Source: Selenomonadaceae bacterium (lineage in GTDB: Bacteria > Bacillota > Negativicutes > Selenomonadales > Selenomonadaceae). Taken from it: a DNA stretch of 53,191 nt. The stretch is from assembly GCA_017535925.1 (NCBI GenBank), contig JAFXTD010000058.1, forward strand, positions 1 through 53,191, in the 5' to 3' direction. A program made the position numbers and the translations under genes. Below are positions 1 through 7,433 of this stretch, piece by piece. Each line of letters begins with the position of its first letter. Within the stretch, counting starts at the first letter, position 1. A model generated the notes under the pieces. The model was not told the origin of the DNA. It made no database searches and saw only the letters and a list, made by a program, of their open reading frames with translations.

Positions 1-90
1 CCAATTTCCGCACGCAGGACACTTGCCCAACCATTTGACAGATTCCGCTCCACACTCTTGACAAACGTATTTTATTTTCTTCTTCGCCAT
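1..90 (-). CDS. radA: DNA repair protein RadA, N-terminal fragment
   Basis: The first 30 codons of a minus-strand gene that runs off the left edge. Translation from the ATG at 90 begins [14 protein letters not shown] and continues to a second CPAC pair, so two CxxC pairs form the four-cysteine zinc finger that opens RadA/Sms. The spacing and the KWLGKCP stretch match that family closely. RadA is a RecA-like ATPase/helicase acting in branch migration during recombination. The ATPase and Lon-like domains lie outside the window. The gene is divergent from the phosphatase gene at 277. Confidence 0.85.
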   Translation of the reverse strand, partial: MAKKKIKYVCQECGAESVKWLGKCPACGNW

Positions 91-178
91 GAACTTCAAC
101 TCCTCAAAAATTTTCTTCGCCGCAAAACGTAAAAATCCCGCGTCATTAACAAGAGAAAATTTTCTGTTGAAATTTATT

Positions 179-207
179 TTGACATAGATCATTCCTTATT
201 TTAAACT
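179..207 (+). promoter_or_regulatory. Sigma-A-type promoter for the phosphatase gene
   Basis: TTGACA at 179-184 and TAAACT at 202-207 are separated by exactly 17 nt. The -10 matches consensus at four of six positions. The start codon at 277 is about 65 nt beyond the predicted transcription start and has a TGGAGG ribosome site. Confidence 0.55.
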
Positions 208-276
208 TATCCTAAAAAAATCAGCGTCGCGAATCTTTTGCCCGCATTGATTATCGCTTGCTTATGGAGGTAAATT

Positions 277-729
277 ATGACCAAAATCGTTTTTGTCTGT
301 TTGGGGAACATTTGCCGTTCGCCGATGGCGGAATTCGTCATGAAACATTTGGTTGCCGCCGCAGGTCTCGAAAAAGATTTTCTGATTGAATCGGCGGGCT
401 GTTATCCTTCAATCGGAACGCCCATGTCCGACGGCACGGCTCACGAACTCAAAAAAAATAATGTTCCTTTCACGCGGCGCGCCTCGAAACTTTTGCTCGA
501 AAGCGATTACAAAAAATTTGATTATCTTATCGGGCTTGACCGTTCGAACGTTCGCGACATGAAAGAAATTTGCGGCGGCGACCCCGATGGGAAAATTTTT
601 CTGCTGATGGATTTTGCGGGCAAGCATCGCGACGTTGCCGACCCGTGGTACACCGACGACTACGCGACGACTTACGACGATTGTTTAATCGGTTGCGAGG
701 CTCTGTTGGATTTTCTCAAGCGGTCTTAA
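277..729 (+). CDS. Low-molecular-weight protein-tyrosine phosphatase
   Basis: A 150-residue cytosolic phosphatase of the Wzb/YwlE/PtpA type. The P-loop C-x5-R-S appears as C8-LGNIC-R14-S15 right after the first beta strand, and the general-acid loop DPW is at D122-P123, the normal positions for this fold. The length is typical. Members dephosphorylate tyrosine on polysaccharide-export kinases or arginine on proteins; the sequence alone does not decide which. ATG at 277 follows GGAGG. No kinase gene is adjacent, although glycosyltransferases occur elsewhere in the window. Monocistronic by layout: its promoter is at 179 and the next gene begins about 150 nt downstream. Confidence 0.9.
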   Translation: MTKIVFVCLGNICRSPMAEFVMKHLVAAAGLEKDFLIESAGCYPSIGTPMSDGTAHELKKNNVPFTRRASKLLLESDYKKFDYLIGLDRSNVRDMKEICGGDPDGKIFLLMDFAGKHRDVADPWYTDDYATTYDDCLIGCEALLDFLKRS

Positions 730-882
730 AAATTTTTTTCCGAGCCGGCAGGAAAATCGAACATTCGCGGCGAACCACCACTGCGGGGTGTGGGTGGTTG
801 GATAACTTCACCTGCCAACCTCAAGCCGCCGCCTCCGAAAAATGAAAATTATAAAAGCAAAACAGAGAGGGAGAGGTGCGCC

Positions 883-1212
883 TTGGGTTACAGAGACGAT
901 TGGTTTGCGAACAATGAATCGAATCACGGCTGGTACACTTGCGTGAGGTGCGGAAAAAAAATTCGGAAAGCAGAAGTCGACATTGATCACATCGTACCGC
1001 AAAAATTCGGCGGGAGTGACAAGTTGTTTAATTTGCAGTGTTTGTGCAAGCATTGCAACAGGTCGAAGCAGGCAAGCTTGAAAGACACCGTGCCTGACTT
1101 GGCGAAGACGAATCATCAAAGAGCCGTGAAAGCCGTCAAAAAAAATTTGAAATTCACCGGAGAAAAAATAGCGGGTGCCATAAAAAAAGTTGTCACGAGG
1201 AAAAAGAAATGA
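883..1212 (+). CDS. HNH endonuclease domain protein
   Basis: About 109 residues if translation starts at TTG 883, which follows GGGAGAGG with good spacing. An in-frame ATG at 790 would add a proline-rich tail without a ribosome site. The protein has CVRCGKK, then DIDHIVP, then N..CKHCN, which is the HNH/McrA-type beta-beta-alpha metal nuclease with a structural zinc bound by two CxxC pairs. The tail is basic (many K). Its stop overlaps the hypD start as ATGA (1209-1212), so the two are translationally coupled. HNH proteins of this size may be homing, phage or housekeeping nucleases. No restriction partner is visible. The 150 nt upstream hold a weak stem (AACCACC near 772, GGTGGTT near 794) and no clear gene. 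Confidence 0.75.
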   Translation: MGYRDDWFANNESNHGWYTCVRCGKKIRKAEVDIDHIVPQKFGGSDKLFNLQCLCKHCNRSKQASLKDTVPDLAKTNHQRAVKAVKKNLKFTGEKIAGAIKKVVTRKKK

Positions 1213-2297
1213 ACAAAGCTTTGAAACTTGTGGAAAAAATTTCGAAGCTTGCCGAAGGAAAAAAAAAGTTGCGAATCATGGAAGTCTGCGGCACTCACAC
1301 GGTTGCGATATTTCGTTCGGGGATAAGACAGCTCTTGCCGAAAAATGTGGAGCTTGTGTCGGGGCCGGGTTGTCCGGTTTGCGTGACGAATGACGATTAC
1401 ATTGACAAGGCAGTCGAGTATTCGCGCAGAAAAAATTTCATTGTTGCGACGTTCGGCGACATGCTCAAGGTGCCGGGAAGTCGTTCGAGTTTGACGGAGG
1501 CAATCGCTCAAGGCGCGGACGTTCGGATAATTTATTCGCCGCTTGATTGCCTGAAGCTTGCGAAAGAAAATCCTTGCAAGAAAATAATTTTTTTGGCAGT
1601 GGGATTCGAGACGACAGCACCGACGGCAGCGGCGACGGTCTTGGCGGCGAAGGCTCAAGGGATAAAAAATTTGTTCATGTTGTCGGCGCAAAAGTTGGTT
1701 CCGCCCGCGTTGAGATTTTTGTTGAAAGATGCGGCGGTCAAAGTCGACGGGTTTTTATTGCCGGGGCATGTGGCTGTGATTATCGGCGCGGATGCCTTTA
1801 ATTTTTTGTCGGAAGAATTTCAAATGCCCGGTGCGATTGGCGGTTTCGAGGCGGAAGAAATTTTGATTGCCCTTGCGAATCTGCTTGAACAAATTGACGG
1901 CGGACGAGTCGAGGTCGCGAATGAATATCGGGCGGTCGTCAAGGCGGAAGGAAATTTGGCGGCGAAAAAAATTCTTGAGCAAGTCTATGAAGTTGCGGAT
2001 GTCGAGTGGCGCGGCATGGGAAAAATTTCGTCGTCAGGTTTGAAGATGCGCGAGGCATTTTCCGAGTTTGATATTGAGCGCGTCGAGCCGATTGACATTG
2101 AGCGCGTCGAAAAAAAATCTGCGTGTCGTTGCGGTGAGGTCTTGCGAGGCGTCATCAATCCGATTGAGTGTCCGCTCTTCGGCAAAGCTTGCCAACCGCT
2201 TCATGCAATCGGACCTTGCATGGTGTCGGTCGAGGGTGTCTGCGCGGCTTGGTTCAAATACGGTGGAGGAAAATTTAATTGGGAAGAAAAATTTTAA
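1209..2297 (+). CDS. hypD: Hydrogenase maturation factor HypD
   Basis: A 362-residue protein of full length for the family. HypD is the scaffold on which the Fe(CN)2CO group of [NiFe]-hydrogenase is assembled, working with HypC and receiving cyanide from HypE. Diagnostic motifs are present in order: CGTH at 27-30, GPGCPVC at 52-58, FGDML near 82, GFETTAP, LPGHV, and the cysteine-rich C-terminus that binds a 4Fe-4S cluster. The ATG at 1209 overlaps the HNH stop and the end overlaps hypE by 19 nt, so HNH-hypD-hypE form one transcript. hypA, B, C and F and the hydrogenase itself are not in the window. Confidence 0.96.
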   Translation: MNKALKLVEKISKLAEGKKKLRIMEVCGTHTVAIFRSGIRQLLPKNVELVSGPGCPVCVTNDDYIDKAVEYSRRKNFIVATFGDMLKVPGSRSSLTEAIAQGADVRIIYSPLDCLKLAKENPCKKIIFLAVGFETTAPTAAATVLAAKAQGIKNLFMLSAQKLVPPALRFLLKDAAVKVDGFLLPGHVAVIIGADAFNFLSEEFQMPGAIGGFEAEEILIALANLLEQIDGGRVEVANEYRAVVKAEGNLAAKKILEQVYEVADVEWRGMGKISSSGLKMREAFSEFDIERVEPIDIERVEKKSACRCGEVLRGVINPIECPLFGKACQPLHAIGPCMVSVEGVCAAWFKYGGGKFNWEEKF

Positions 2298-3274
2298 TGG
2301 CACACGGAGCGGGCGGCAAGTTGAGTGCGGAACTTTTGCACGAAGTAATTCTGCCTGCCTTCGACAATGAAATTTTGAGTGAACTTCATGACGGGGCGAA
2401 GATTGGCAAGCTGGCGATGACGACTGACAGCTACGTTGTCCGCCCTATTTTTTTTCGCGGAGGAAATATCGGCAAGCTGTCGATTTGCGGAACGGTCAAT
2501 GACTTGGCAGTTACCGGCGCGGTGCCGAAATATATTTCCGTCGGCGTGATTTTGGAGGAAGGCTTCGACTTCGACGACTTGAAAAAAATTGTTGCGTCGA
2601 TGGCGACGGTGGCTCGTGAGGCTGAAGTTAAAATTGTCACGGGCGACACAAAAGTTGTCGGGCGCGGGCAAGCTGACGGAATTTTTATCAACACGGCGGG
2701 CGTCGGTGAATTGATTGACGGCGTAAATATTTCGGCGAAGAAAATCTGCGCGGGCATGAAGATTTTAGTTTCGGGGACACTCGGCGACCATGCGACGACG
2801 ATTTTGGCTCAACGTCACGGTTTGGAGCTGCCCGAAAATGTTAAATCGGATTGTGCGCCTTTGAATAAAATGATTCGCGAAATGTTGACGGTCGAGCCGA
2901 AAATTCCCATGCTTCGAGATGCGACGCGCGGCGGAGTTGCTGCTGTGCTCAATGAAATTGCTCAAGCGGCGAACGTCGGGATTTTGCTTGACGAAGAAAA
3001 AATTCCCGTGCATGAGGAAGTTCGCGGCGTCTGCGATATTCTCGGCTTTGACGTTTTGGAACTTGCCAACGAGGGAAAAATTATTGCAGTCGTTCCCTCC
3101 GAATCGGCGGAAAAAATTTTATCGGTCATGCGGAAAAATATTTACGGCTTGGACGCGACAGAGATTGGCGAGGTCGTTCAATCTTCTGCGGGTCGTGTCG
3201 GCTTGAAGACTTCATTGGGCGCGGTGAGGATTGTCGACATGCCGGCGGGCGAACTTGTGCCGAGAATTTGCTAG
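2279..3274 (+). CDS. hypE: Hydrogenase maturation protein HypE (carbamoyl dehydratase)
   Basis: A 331-residue PurM-like ATPase that dehydrates the HypF-made S-carbamoyl group on its own C-terminal cysteine to a thiocyanate, the source of the cyanide ligands. The C-terminal PRIC tetrapeptide (328-331) with the terminal active cysteine is present, as is the N-terminal AHGAGGK glycine-rich stretch. TTG at 2279 is preferred: GGAGGA lies 8 nt upstream and the resulting N-terminus fits the family. The alternative is ATG 2297, which overlaps the hypD stop as TAATG. It is last in the cluster; about 85 nt later the next transcription unit begins. Confidence 0.95.
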   Translation: MGRKILMAHGAGGKLSAELLHEVILPAFDNEILSELHDGAKIGKLAMTTDSYVVRPIFFRGGNIGKLSICGTVNDLAVTGAVPKYISVGVILEEGFDFDDLKKIVASMATVAREAEVKIVTGDTKVVGRGQADGIFINTAGVGELIDGVNISAKKICAGMKILVSGTLGDHATTILAQRHGLELPENVKSDCAPLNKMIREMLTVEPKIPMLRDATRGGVAAVLNEIAQAANVGILLDEEKIPVHEEVRGVCDILGFDVLELANEGKIIAVVPSESAEKILSVMRKNIYGLDATEIGEVVQSSAGRVGLKTSLGAVRIVDMPAGELVPRIC

Positions 3275-3325
3275 AGCGTGTCGGTAAATTAAATCGGCGG
3301 CAGGTTTCAGTTTTCAGGATTTTTC

Positions 3326-3346
3326 TAACAGCTGACAGCTAACCTG
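3326..3346. repeat. Short heptamer array (ACAGCTG/ACAGCTA)
   Basis: Two to three units of a 7-bp repeat, ACAGCTG ACAGCTA ACCTG, in the hypE-cobD gap. It belongs to the AGCTGTC-type heptamer family seen at 27836, 50087 and 53104, and is the smallest copy in the window. Confidence 0.5.
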
Positions 3347-3359
3347 TAATGCCTCGACG

Positions 3360-3368
3360 TGATATAAT
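3360..3368 (+). promoter_or_regulatory. Extended -10 promoter for the cobD operon
   Basis: TGATATAAT is a perfect extended -10 (TGnTATAAT). No good -35 is present at the usual distance, which is common for extended -10 promoters. It lies 27 nt before the cobD start and just after the heptamer array. Confidence 0.6.
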
Positions 3369-3395
3369 GGCGGAAAATTTTTTGGAGGGAAGAAT

Positions 3396-4427
3396 TTGGA
3401 ACGCTACGAACACGGCGGACAAATTTACGACGCAAAAGGTTTGGCGGGCGATTGGCTCGACTTCAGCGCGAATATCAATCCGCTCGGCTTATCGGAAAAA
3501 ATTTTGCAGACGTTGACTGACAACCTGCGCGGCGTAGTGAATTATCCCGACCCTCAAGCCTCCGAACTCAAACGCGCAATTTCAAATCGCTACGACGTGC
3601 CCGAAAAAAATCTTGTCTTGCTCAACGGCGCGGCGGAATTTTTTTATCTGTACTTCAATGCGCTTCGCCCCGCTCGTGTCGTGATTCCCGTGCCAAGTTT
3701 TTCCGAATATGAGCGGGCGGCTCGTGCCGGCAGTTGCGAAGTGAAATATTTTTTTACAAGAGCGGAGGAAAATTTTTCGCTTGACGTTGACAAGTTGGAA
3801 GTGACTGCCGCCGACTGCGTGATAATCGGTCGCCCGAACAACCCGACGGGAAATTTGCTCGCGCCCGAAAAAATTTTGCGGCTCGCCGAAGTCGCAAGCG
3901 TTGTCGTCGACGAATCCTTTATCGATTTTCTCGAAGTCGAATCGGTCAGAAAATTTGTCTCGAAAAAAATTTCGGTCGTGCAATCGCTCACGAAAATTTT
4001 CGCGATACCGGGCTTGCGTTTGGGTTTTGCCGTCGTCGAAGAAAATTTGGCGCGTCGATTGAATTTGTGCAAGGACGTTTGGAACGTGAACTTCCTCGCG
4101 CAGAAAGCGGGCGTTGCGGCTCTCGACGACGAAGATTTTTTAAAACGGACTCGCGCTTGGCTTGAGATTGAGAAAAAATTTTTCGTTGCTCGTCTCGAAA
4201 AAATGAGCGGCATAAAAATTTTTCCTCCGACCGTGAATTTTATTTTGTTTCGACACGAAAACGCCGATAAAATTTTGAACGAACTGCGCTGCGAAAAAAT
4301 TTTGTTGAGGAGTTGCGCGAACTTTACCGGGCTTGACGAAACTTATCTGCGTTCGGCAATTCGTTCACGAAAAGAAAATTTGCGCCTGCTTGACGCGCTC
4401 AAAAAAATATTGGAGGGGTTTAAATGA
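3396..4427 (+). CDS. cobD: Threonine-phosphate decarboxylase CobD-like aminotransferase
   Basis: A 343-residue fold-type I PLP enzyme. It opens with YEHGGQIYDA and LDFSANINPLG, the signature of CobD, which decarboxylates L-threonine-O-3-phosphate to the aminopropanol phosphate linker of cobalamin. NNPTG (148-152), D172 and the Schiff-base lysine K200 in SLTKIFAIPGLRLG are in place. Histidinol-phosphate aminotransferase is the nearest alternative, but the N-terminal HGG and SANINP motifs favour CobD. Start TTG 3396 has GGAGGG 6 nt upstream. The stop overlaps the next gene as ATGA. A cobalamin adenosyltransferase gene lies at 36564; other cob genes are not visible. Confidence 0.85.
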   Translation: MERYEHGGQIYDAKGLAGDWLDFSANINPLGLSEKILQTLTDNLRGVVNYPDPQASELKRAISNRYDVPEKNLVLLNGAAEFFYLYFNALRPARVVIPVPSFSEYERAARAGSCEVKYFFTRAEENFSLDVDKLEVTAADCVIIGRPNNPTGNLLAPEKILRLAEVASVVVDESFIDFLEVESVRKFVSKKISVVQSLTKIFAIPGLRLGFAVVEENLARRLNLCKDVWNVNFLAQKAGVAALDDEDFLKRTRAWLEIEKKFFVARLEKMSGIKIFPPTVNFILFRHENADKILNELRCEKILLRSCANFTGLDETYLRSAIRSRKENLRLLDALKKILEGFK

Positions 4428-5632
4428 TTCATGTTTGCTTCGGACTTCATGACGCCGACGGTCACTATTCCAAATTCGTCGGCACGACAATGGCTTCTAT
4501 CTTTGAAAACACTTCCGCGCCCGTGACGATTCATATTCTTCACGACCCGACCTTGACTGCCGACAATCGCGATAAATTTTCCTACCTCGCGGGTTGCTAC
4601 GGTCAACGCGTGAACTTCCACAACGTCGCCGCTCTTTGCCCGAACGAAATAATTTTTCTTCGCGAAAAGCTCCTCGACAAAATTAATACGCGTTTCAGTA
4701 TCGGCGCGTTCTATCGCCTGCTTATGAAAAAAATTTTCGGCAACGGCAAAATGATTTACCTCGACGCCGACACCATCGTTAATCTGGATATTATCGAACT
4801 TTGGCGACAAGACTTGGGAAATTTTACGGTGGCGGCTGTTCCCGAAGTCGAGGCAACTTTCAACAACATGGTATCGAATAAATTTTTGCTGAACACAGGG
4901 CGCGTTCGAAAGGAAAATTATTTTTGTTCCGGCGTGATGATTTTTGACCTCGATAAACTTGACGAAAAATTTTTTTATGAGGGCGTGAATTTTTTGGCGG
5001 CGAATCCCGCTTGCGAATCGCCCGACCAAGATATTTTGAACGTAGCCTTTTCCGAAAATTATTTCAGGCTTGAGCAGAAGTTCGATTCTTTTTCAGATGC
5101 GGAACGCATAAGACGCGCGCCCGTCGCGAAAAAAATTTATCACTATGCCGGTCGCTGTATCGGTTTGAATTTCGAGGACGTTTACAACAAATTGTGGTTG
5201 GAAAATTTTTCGAAGACGCCTTGGCTCAACGCCGAATCTTTAAACAACATGGGCAGAGAAATTGAAAATACCCTCGACAGGAGAATTGAATTGACGCAGT
5301 GGCTCATGAAGGTTTATGCCGGTCGCCGCCGCACCTTTTGCATTGAGCCCAACGGAATAAATTTCGTCAAAGCTCTTTTTGCTATCCGCGAAGACGAAAA
5401 ATTTATCGAAATGCGCGACGGAAAATCTTTGGAAAAACTTTTATCAAAGATGAAGTCTCAACGAGGCAAGACAATGTTTTTTATCTTCGTGCCGATATAT
5501 CCTCCGTTCAGAGATGAATTGATTCGCAACGGCTTCAAAGAGTTTGAAGACTTCGTGAACGGATTTTTATTCGTGACGCAGAAACAATATCAACAGCCGC
5601 GCCCCGAATACAATTTCATTCAAGCACTGTGA
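4424..5632 (+). CDS. Glycosyltransferase family 8 protein
   Basis: A 402-residue GT-A fold transferase of the LgtC/GspA type. It has the nucleotide-sugar metal motif DAD (114-116) inside GKMIYLDADTIV, then a PDQDILN acceptor-site motif and HYAG near the end of the catalytic part (about residue 240). Residues from roughly 270 on form an extra C-terminal region of unclear role. Members transfer glucose or galactose to lipopolysaccharide or surface glycans at the inner membrane face. The ATG at 4424 overlaps the cobD stop and the gene ends in a GTGA overlap with the exporter gene, so expression is coupled although the three functions look unrelated. Confidence 0.85.
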   Translation: MIHVCFGLHDADGHYSKFVGTTMASIFENTSAPVTIHILHDPTLTADNRDKFSYLAGCYGQRVNFHNVAALCPNEIIFLREKLLDKINTRFSIGAFYRLLMKKIFGNGKMIYLDADTIVNLDIIELWRQDLGNFTVAAVPEVEATFNNMVSNKFLLNTGRVRKENYFCSGVMIFDLDKLDEKFFYEGVNFLAANPACESPDQDILNVAFSENYFRLEQKFDSFSDAERIRRAPVAKKIYHYAGRCIGLNFEDVYNKLWLENFSKTPWLNAESLNNMGREIENTLDRRIELTQWLMKVYAGRRRTFCIEPNGINFVKALFAIREDEKFIEMRDGKSLEKLLSKMKSQRGKTMFFIFVPIYPPFRDELIRNGFKEFEDFVNGFLFVTQKQYQQPRPEYNFIQAL

Positions 5633-6759
5633 AAAAAATTTTTAACCTGTCGACACGCGAGGGCTTCGGGCAATTCGTGAGTGCCGTCGGGATTTGCGTC
5701 AATATTTTGCTAAGTTGTGTTAAGCTGATTGTCGGGCTTTTGAGCGGCGCAATTTCGATTGTCGCCGATGCCTTCAACAACCTTTCTGACGCGGGCACTT
5801 CTGCCGTAATGCTTGCGGGTTTCAAGATAGCCGCGAAGCCTGCCGATGAGGAACATCCTTTCGGGCACGGGCGTGCGGAATATTTGGCGGGGCTTTTCAT
5901 AGCGGCGGCGATGATTCTTGTCGGCGCGAATCTTTTTTATTCCTCCGTCGAAAAAATTATCACGCCCGAAAATTTGAACGTCGATCGAATTACTTTGCTC
6001 GTGTTGAGTTTGACGGTTGCGGCGAAATTTTTTCTGGGAATTTTTTATCGACACTCGGCTCGGAAAATAAATTCGGCGGCGATTGACGCGGTGGCTCTCG
6101 ACAGTTTCACCGATTGCCTCGCGACCGGCGTCGTGATAATTTCCGTCGGCGTCTACATGAAATTCGGAATAAACATTGACGGCGGCGCGGGAATTTTTAT
6201 TTCGGCGTTTATCTTGCGCGGCGGCTTTTCCGCTTTGAAAGAAATTTTGAATCCGCTGCTCGGCGACAAGCCCGATCAAGATTTAATCGACGGCATAAAA
6301 AAAATCGTCACGGACGCGCCCGAAGTTTTGGGCGTCCACGACTTGATTATCCACAGCTACGGCGCGAGGAGAATTTTTGTTTCAATGCATGTCGAAATGC
6401 CCGCGACGTTGAAACTTTTGGAGGCGCATGAAATTATCGACAGGCTCGAAAGAAAACTTCAATCGACCTTCCAAATTTCCGCGACACTTCACGTCGACCC
6501 GGTCGTTCAAGGCGACGCGGCTTTTGACGAACACAGAGCCCTTGCCGAAAAAATTTTGTACGATATTGATTCGCGGCTTACCATGCATGATTTTCGCGTT
6601 GTGCCGTATAAATCGGGCAGGAAATTAATTTTCGATGTGGCAGTGCCGTTTAATTTCATGATGAATGACCGCGAACTTCGGAAAGAATTTCAGCGACGGC
6701 TGATTGAATTGCACTCCGACGACCGTGCGATAATTCACCTCGACCATCAGTACTGTTGA
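5629..6759 (+). CDS. Cation diffusion facilitator (CDF) metal exporter with duplicated C-terminal domain
   Basis: A 376-residue inner-membrane divalent-metal/proton antiporter. The TM2 metal site reads DAFNNLSD (47-54), followed by HPFGHGRAEYL (76-86) and the TM5 region with DSFTDCLATG. About six membrane segments fill residues 15-210. The cytosolic tail appears doubled: VHDLIIHSYGARRIFVSMHV and MHDFRVVPYKSGRKLIFDVA are two copies of the same ferredoxin-like unit, which explains the length beyond the usual 300. It starts at GTG 5629 inside the GT8 stop (GTGA), with no separate ribosome site, so it depends on coupling. Metal specificity cannot be read with confidence. Confidence 0.88.
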   Translation: MKKIFNLSTREGFGQFVSAVGICVNILLSCVKLIVGLLSGAISIVADAFNNLSDAGTSAVMLAGFKIAAKPADEEHPFGHGRAEYLAGLFIAAAMILVGANLFYSSVEKIITPENLNVDRITLLVLSLTVAAKFFLGIFYRHSARKINSAAIDAVALDSFTDCLATGVVIISVGVYMKFGINIDGGAGIFISAFILRGGFSALKEILNPLLGDKPDQDLIDGIKKIVTDAPEVLGVHDLIIHSYGARRIFVSMHVEMPATLKLLEAHEIIDRLERKLQSTFQISATLHVDPVVQGDAAFDEHRALAEKILYDIDSRLTMHDFRVVPYKSGRKLIFDVAVPFNFMMNDRELRKEFQRRLIELHSDDRAIIHLDHQYC

Positions 6760-6788
6760 AAATTTTAAATGACACATTTGAAAATCCG

Positions 6789-6828
6789 ATTGCAAGTAAA
6801 AATTTTTTACCCTTGCAATTTTTTTTTA
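6789..6828 (+). terminator. Rho-independent terminator after the CDF gene
   Basis: ATTGCAAG pairs with CTTGCAAT, and inner A and T runs extend the stem with a small bulge. Nine T residues follow. It closes the cobD-GT8-CDF unit. Confidence 0.85.
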
Positions 6829-6885
6829 CCGCAAGATTTACTGCCGTTGCTTTTTAAAACTTTCGTTAAAAGCGCGGCGTTTTTG

Positions 6886-6934
6886 TTGACTGTTTCTAAG
6901 GTACCGTGTATCATATGAATTGCAAGGTACCTTG
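6886..6934 (+). promoter_or_regulatory. marR promoter with two AAGGTACC operator sites
   Basis: TTGACT (6886-6891) and TATCAT (6909-6914) are spaced by 17 nt. AAGGTACC lies in the spacer (6898-6905) and a full 12-bp palindrome CAAGGTACCTTG covers 6923-6934, close to the expected transcription start. Site centres are about 27 bp apart. The layout suits autorepression by the MarR protein encoded next. Confidence 0.75.
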
Positions 6935-6955
6935 AATTTTCGGGAGGGTTTATCA

Positions 6956-7408
6956 ATGGACAAGAAAAGTGATTTGACAAACATTTTCCTTGAGACGAAT
7001 CATTTGCTGCATCGCTACAACATGATGTGGTACGGAAAAAATTTTGGCGGCTTGGATCCTCGACAGGGGCAAGGAAGAATTTTGACGGCGTTGCGGCGCA
7101 TGAACAGCGTAAGCCAAAAAGACCTCGGCTTTATCTTGGATATTCGACCGCAGTCATTGGGCGAACTCTTGCAGAAATTGGAGAACAGCGGCTACATTCA
7201 GCGGCGGCGGTCAACGACGGATAAGCGGGCATTAATCGTCGAACTCACCGAAAAGGGCGAAACTTTTCAACTGCAAAAGCCCGACTACGAGGAGCTGTTC
7301 ATTACCCTCAATTCGGAAGAAAAGAAAATTCTCAAGCGGGCACTGGAAAAAATTTTTACGCAGCTGTCCGAACAAATTCAAAAGGAAGCAGAGGATGATT
7401 TCTATTGA
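6956..7408 (+). CDS. MarR family transcriptional regulator
   Basis: A 150-residue winged-helix dimer. The recognition part reads SVSQKDLGFILDIRPQSLGE, followed by the wing RRRSTTDKRALIVELTEKG, both typical of MarR (the DxR motif appears as DKR). ATG 6956 is chosen because GGGAGGG lies just upstream; a longer frame from 6920 would start inside the operator. The upstream palindromes are its likely binding sites, and the ABC exporter gene immediately downstream is its likely target, as in many MarR-exporter pairs induced by toxic compounds. The ligand is unknown. Confidence 0.9.
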   Translation: MDKKSDLTNIFLETNHLLHRYNMMWYGKNFGGLDPRQGQGRILTALRRMNSVSQKDLGFILDIRPQSLGELLQKLENSGYIQRRRSTTDKRALIVELTEKGETFQLQKPDYEELFITLNSEEKKILKRALEKIFTQLSEQIQKEAEDDFY

Positions 7409-7433
7409 GTTGATTGGCAAGGAGGGATTTTTC

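Noticed and set aside
842..943. A 33-codon ATG frame inside the HNH gene start
   Set aside because: No ribosome site before ATG 842; it overlaps the HNH coding region in another frame.
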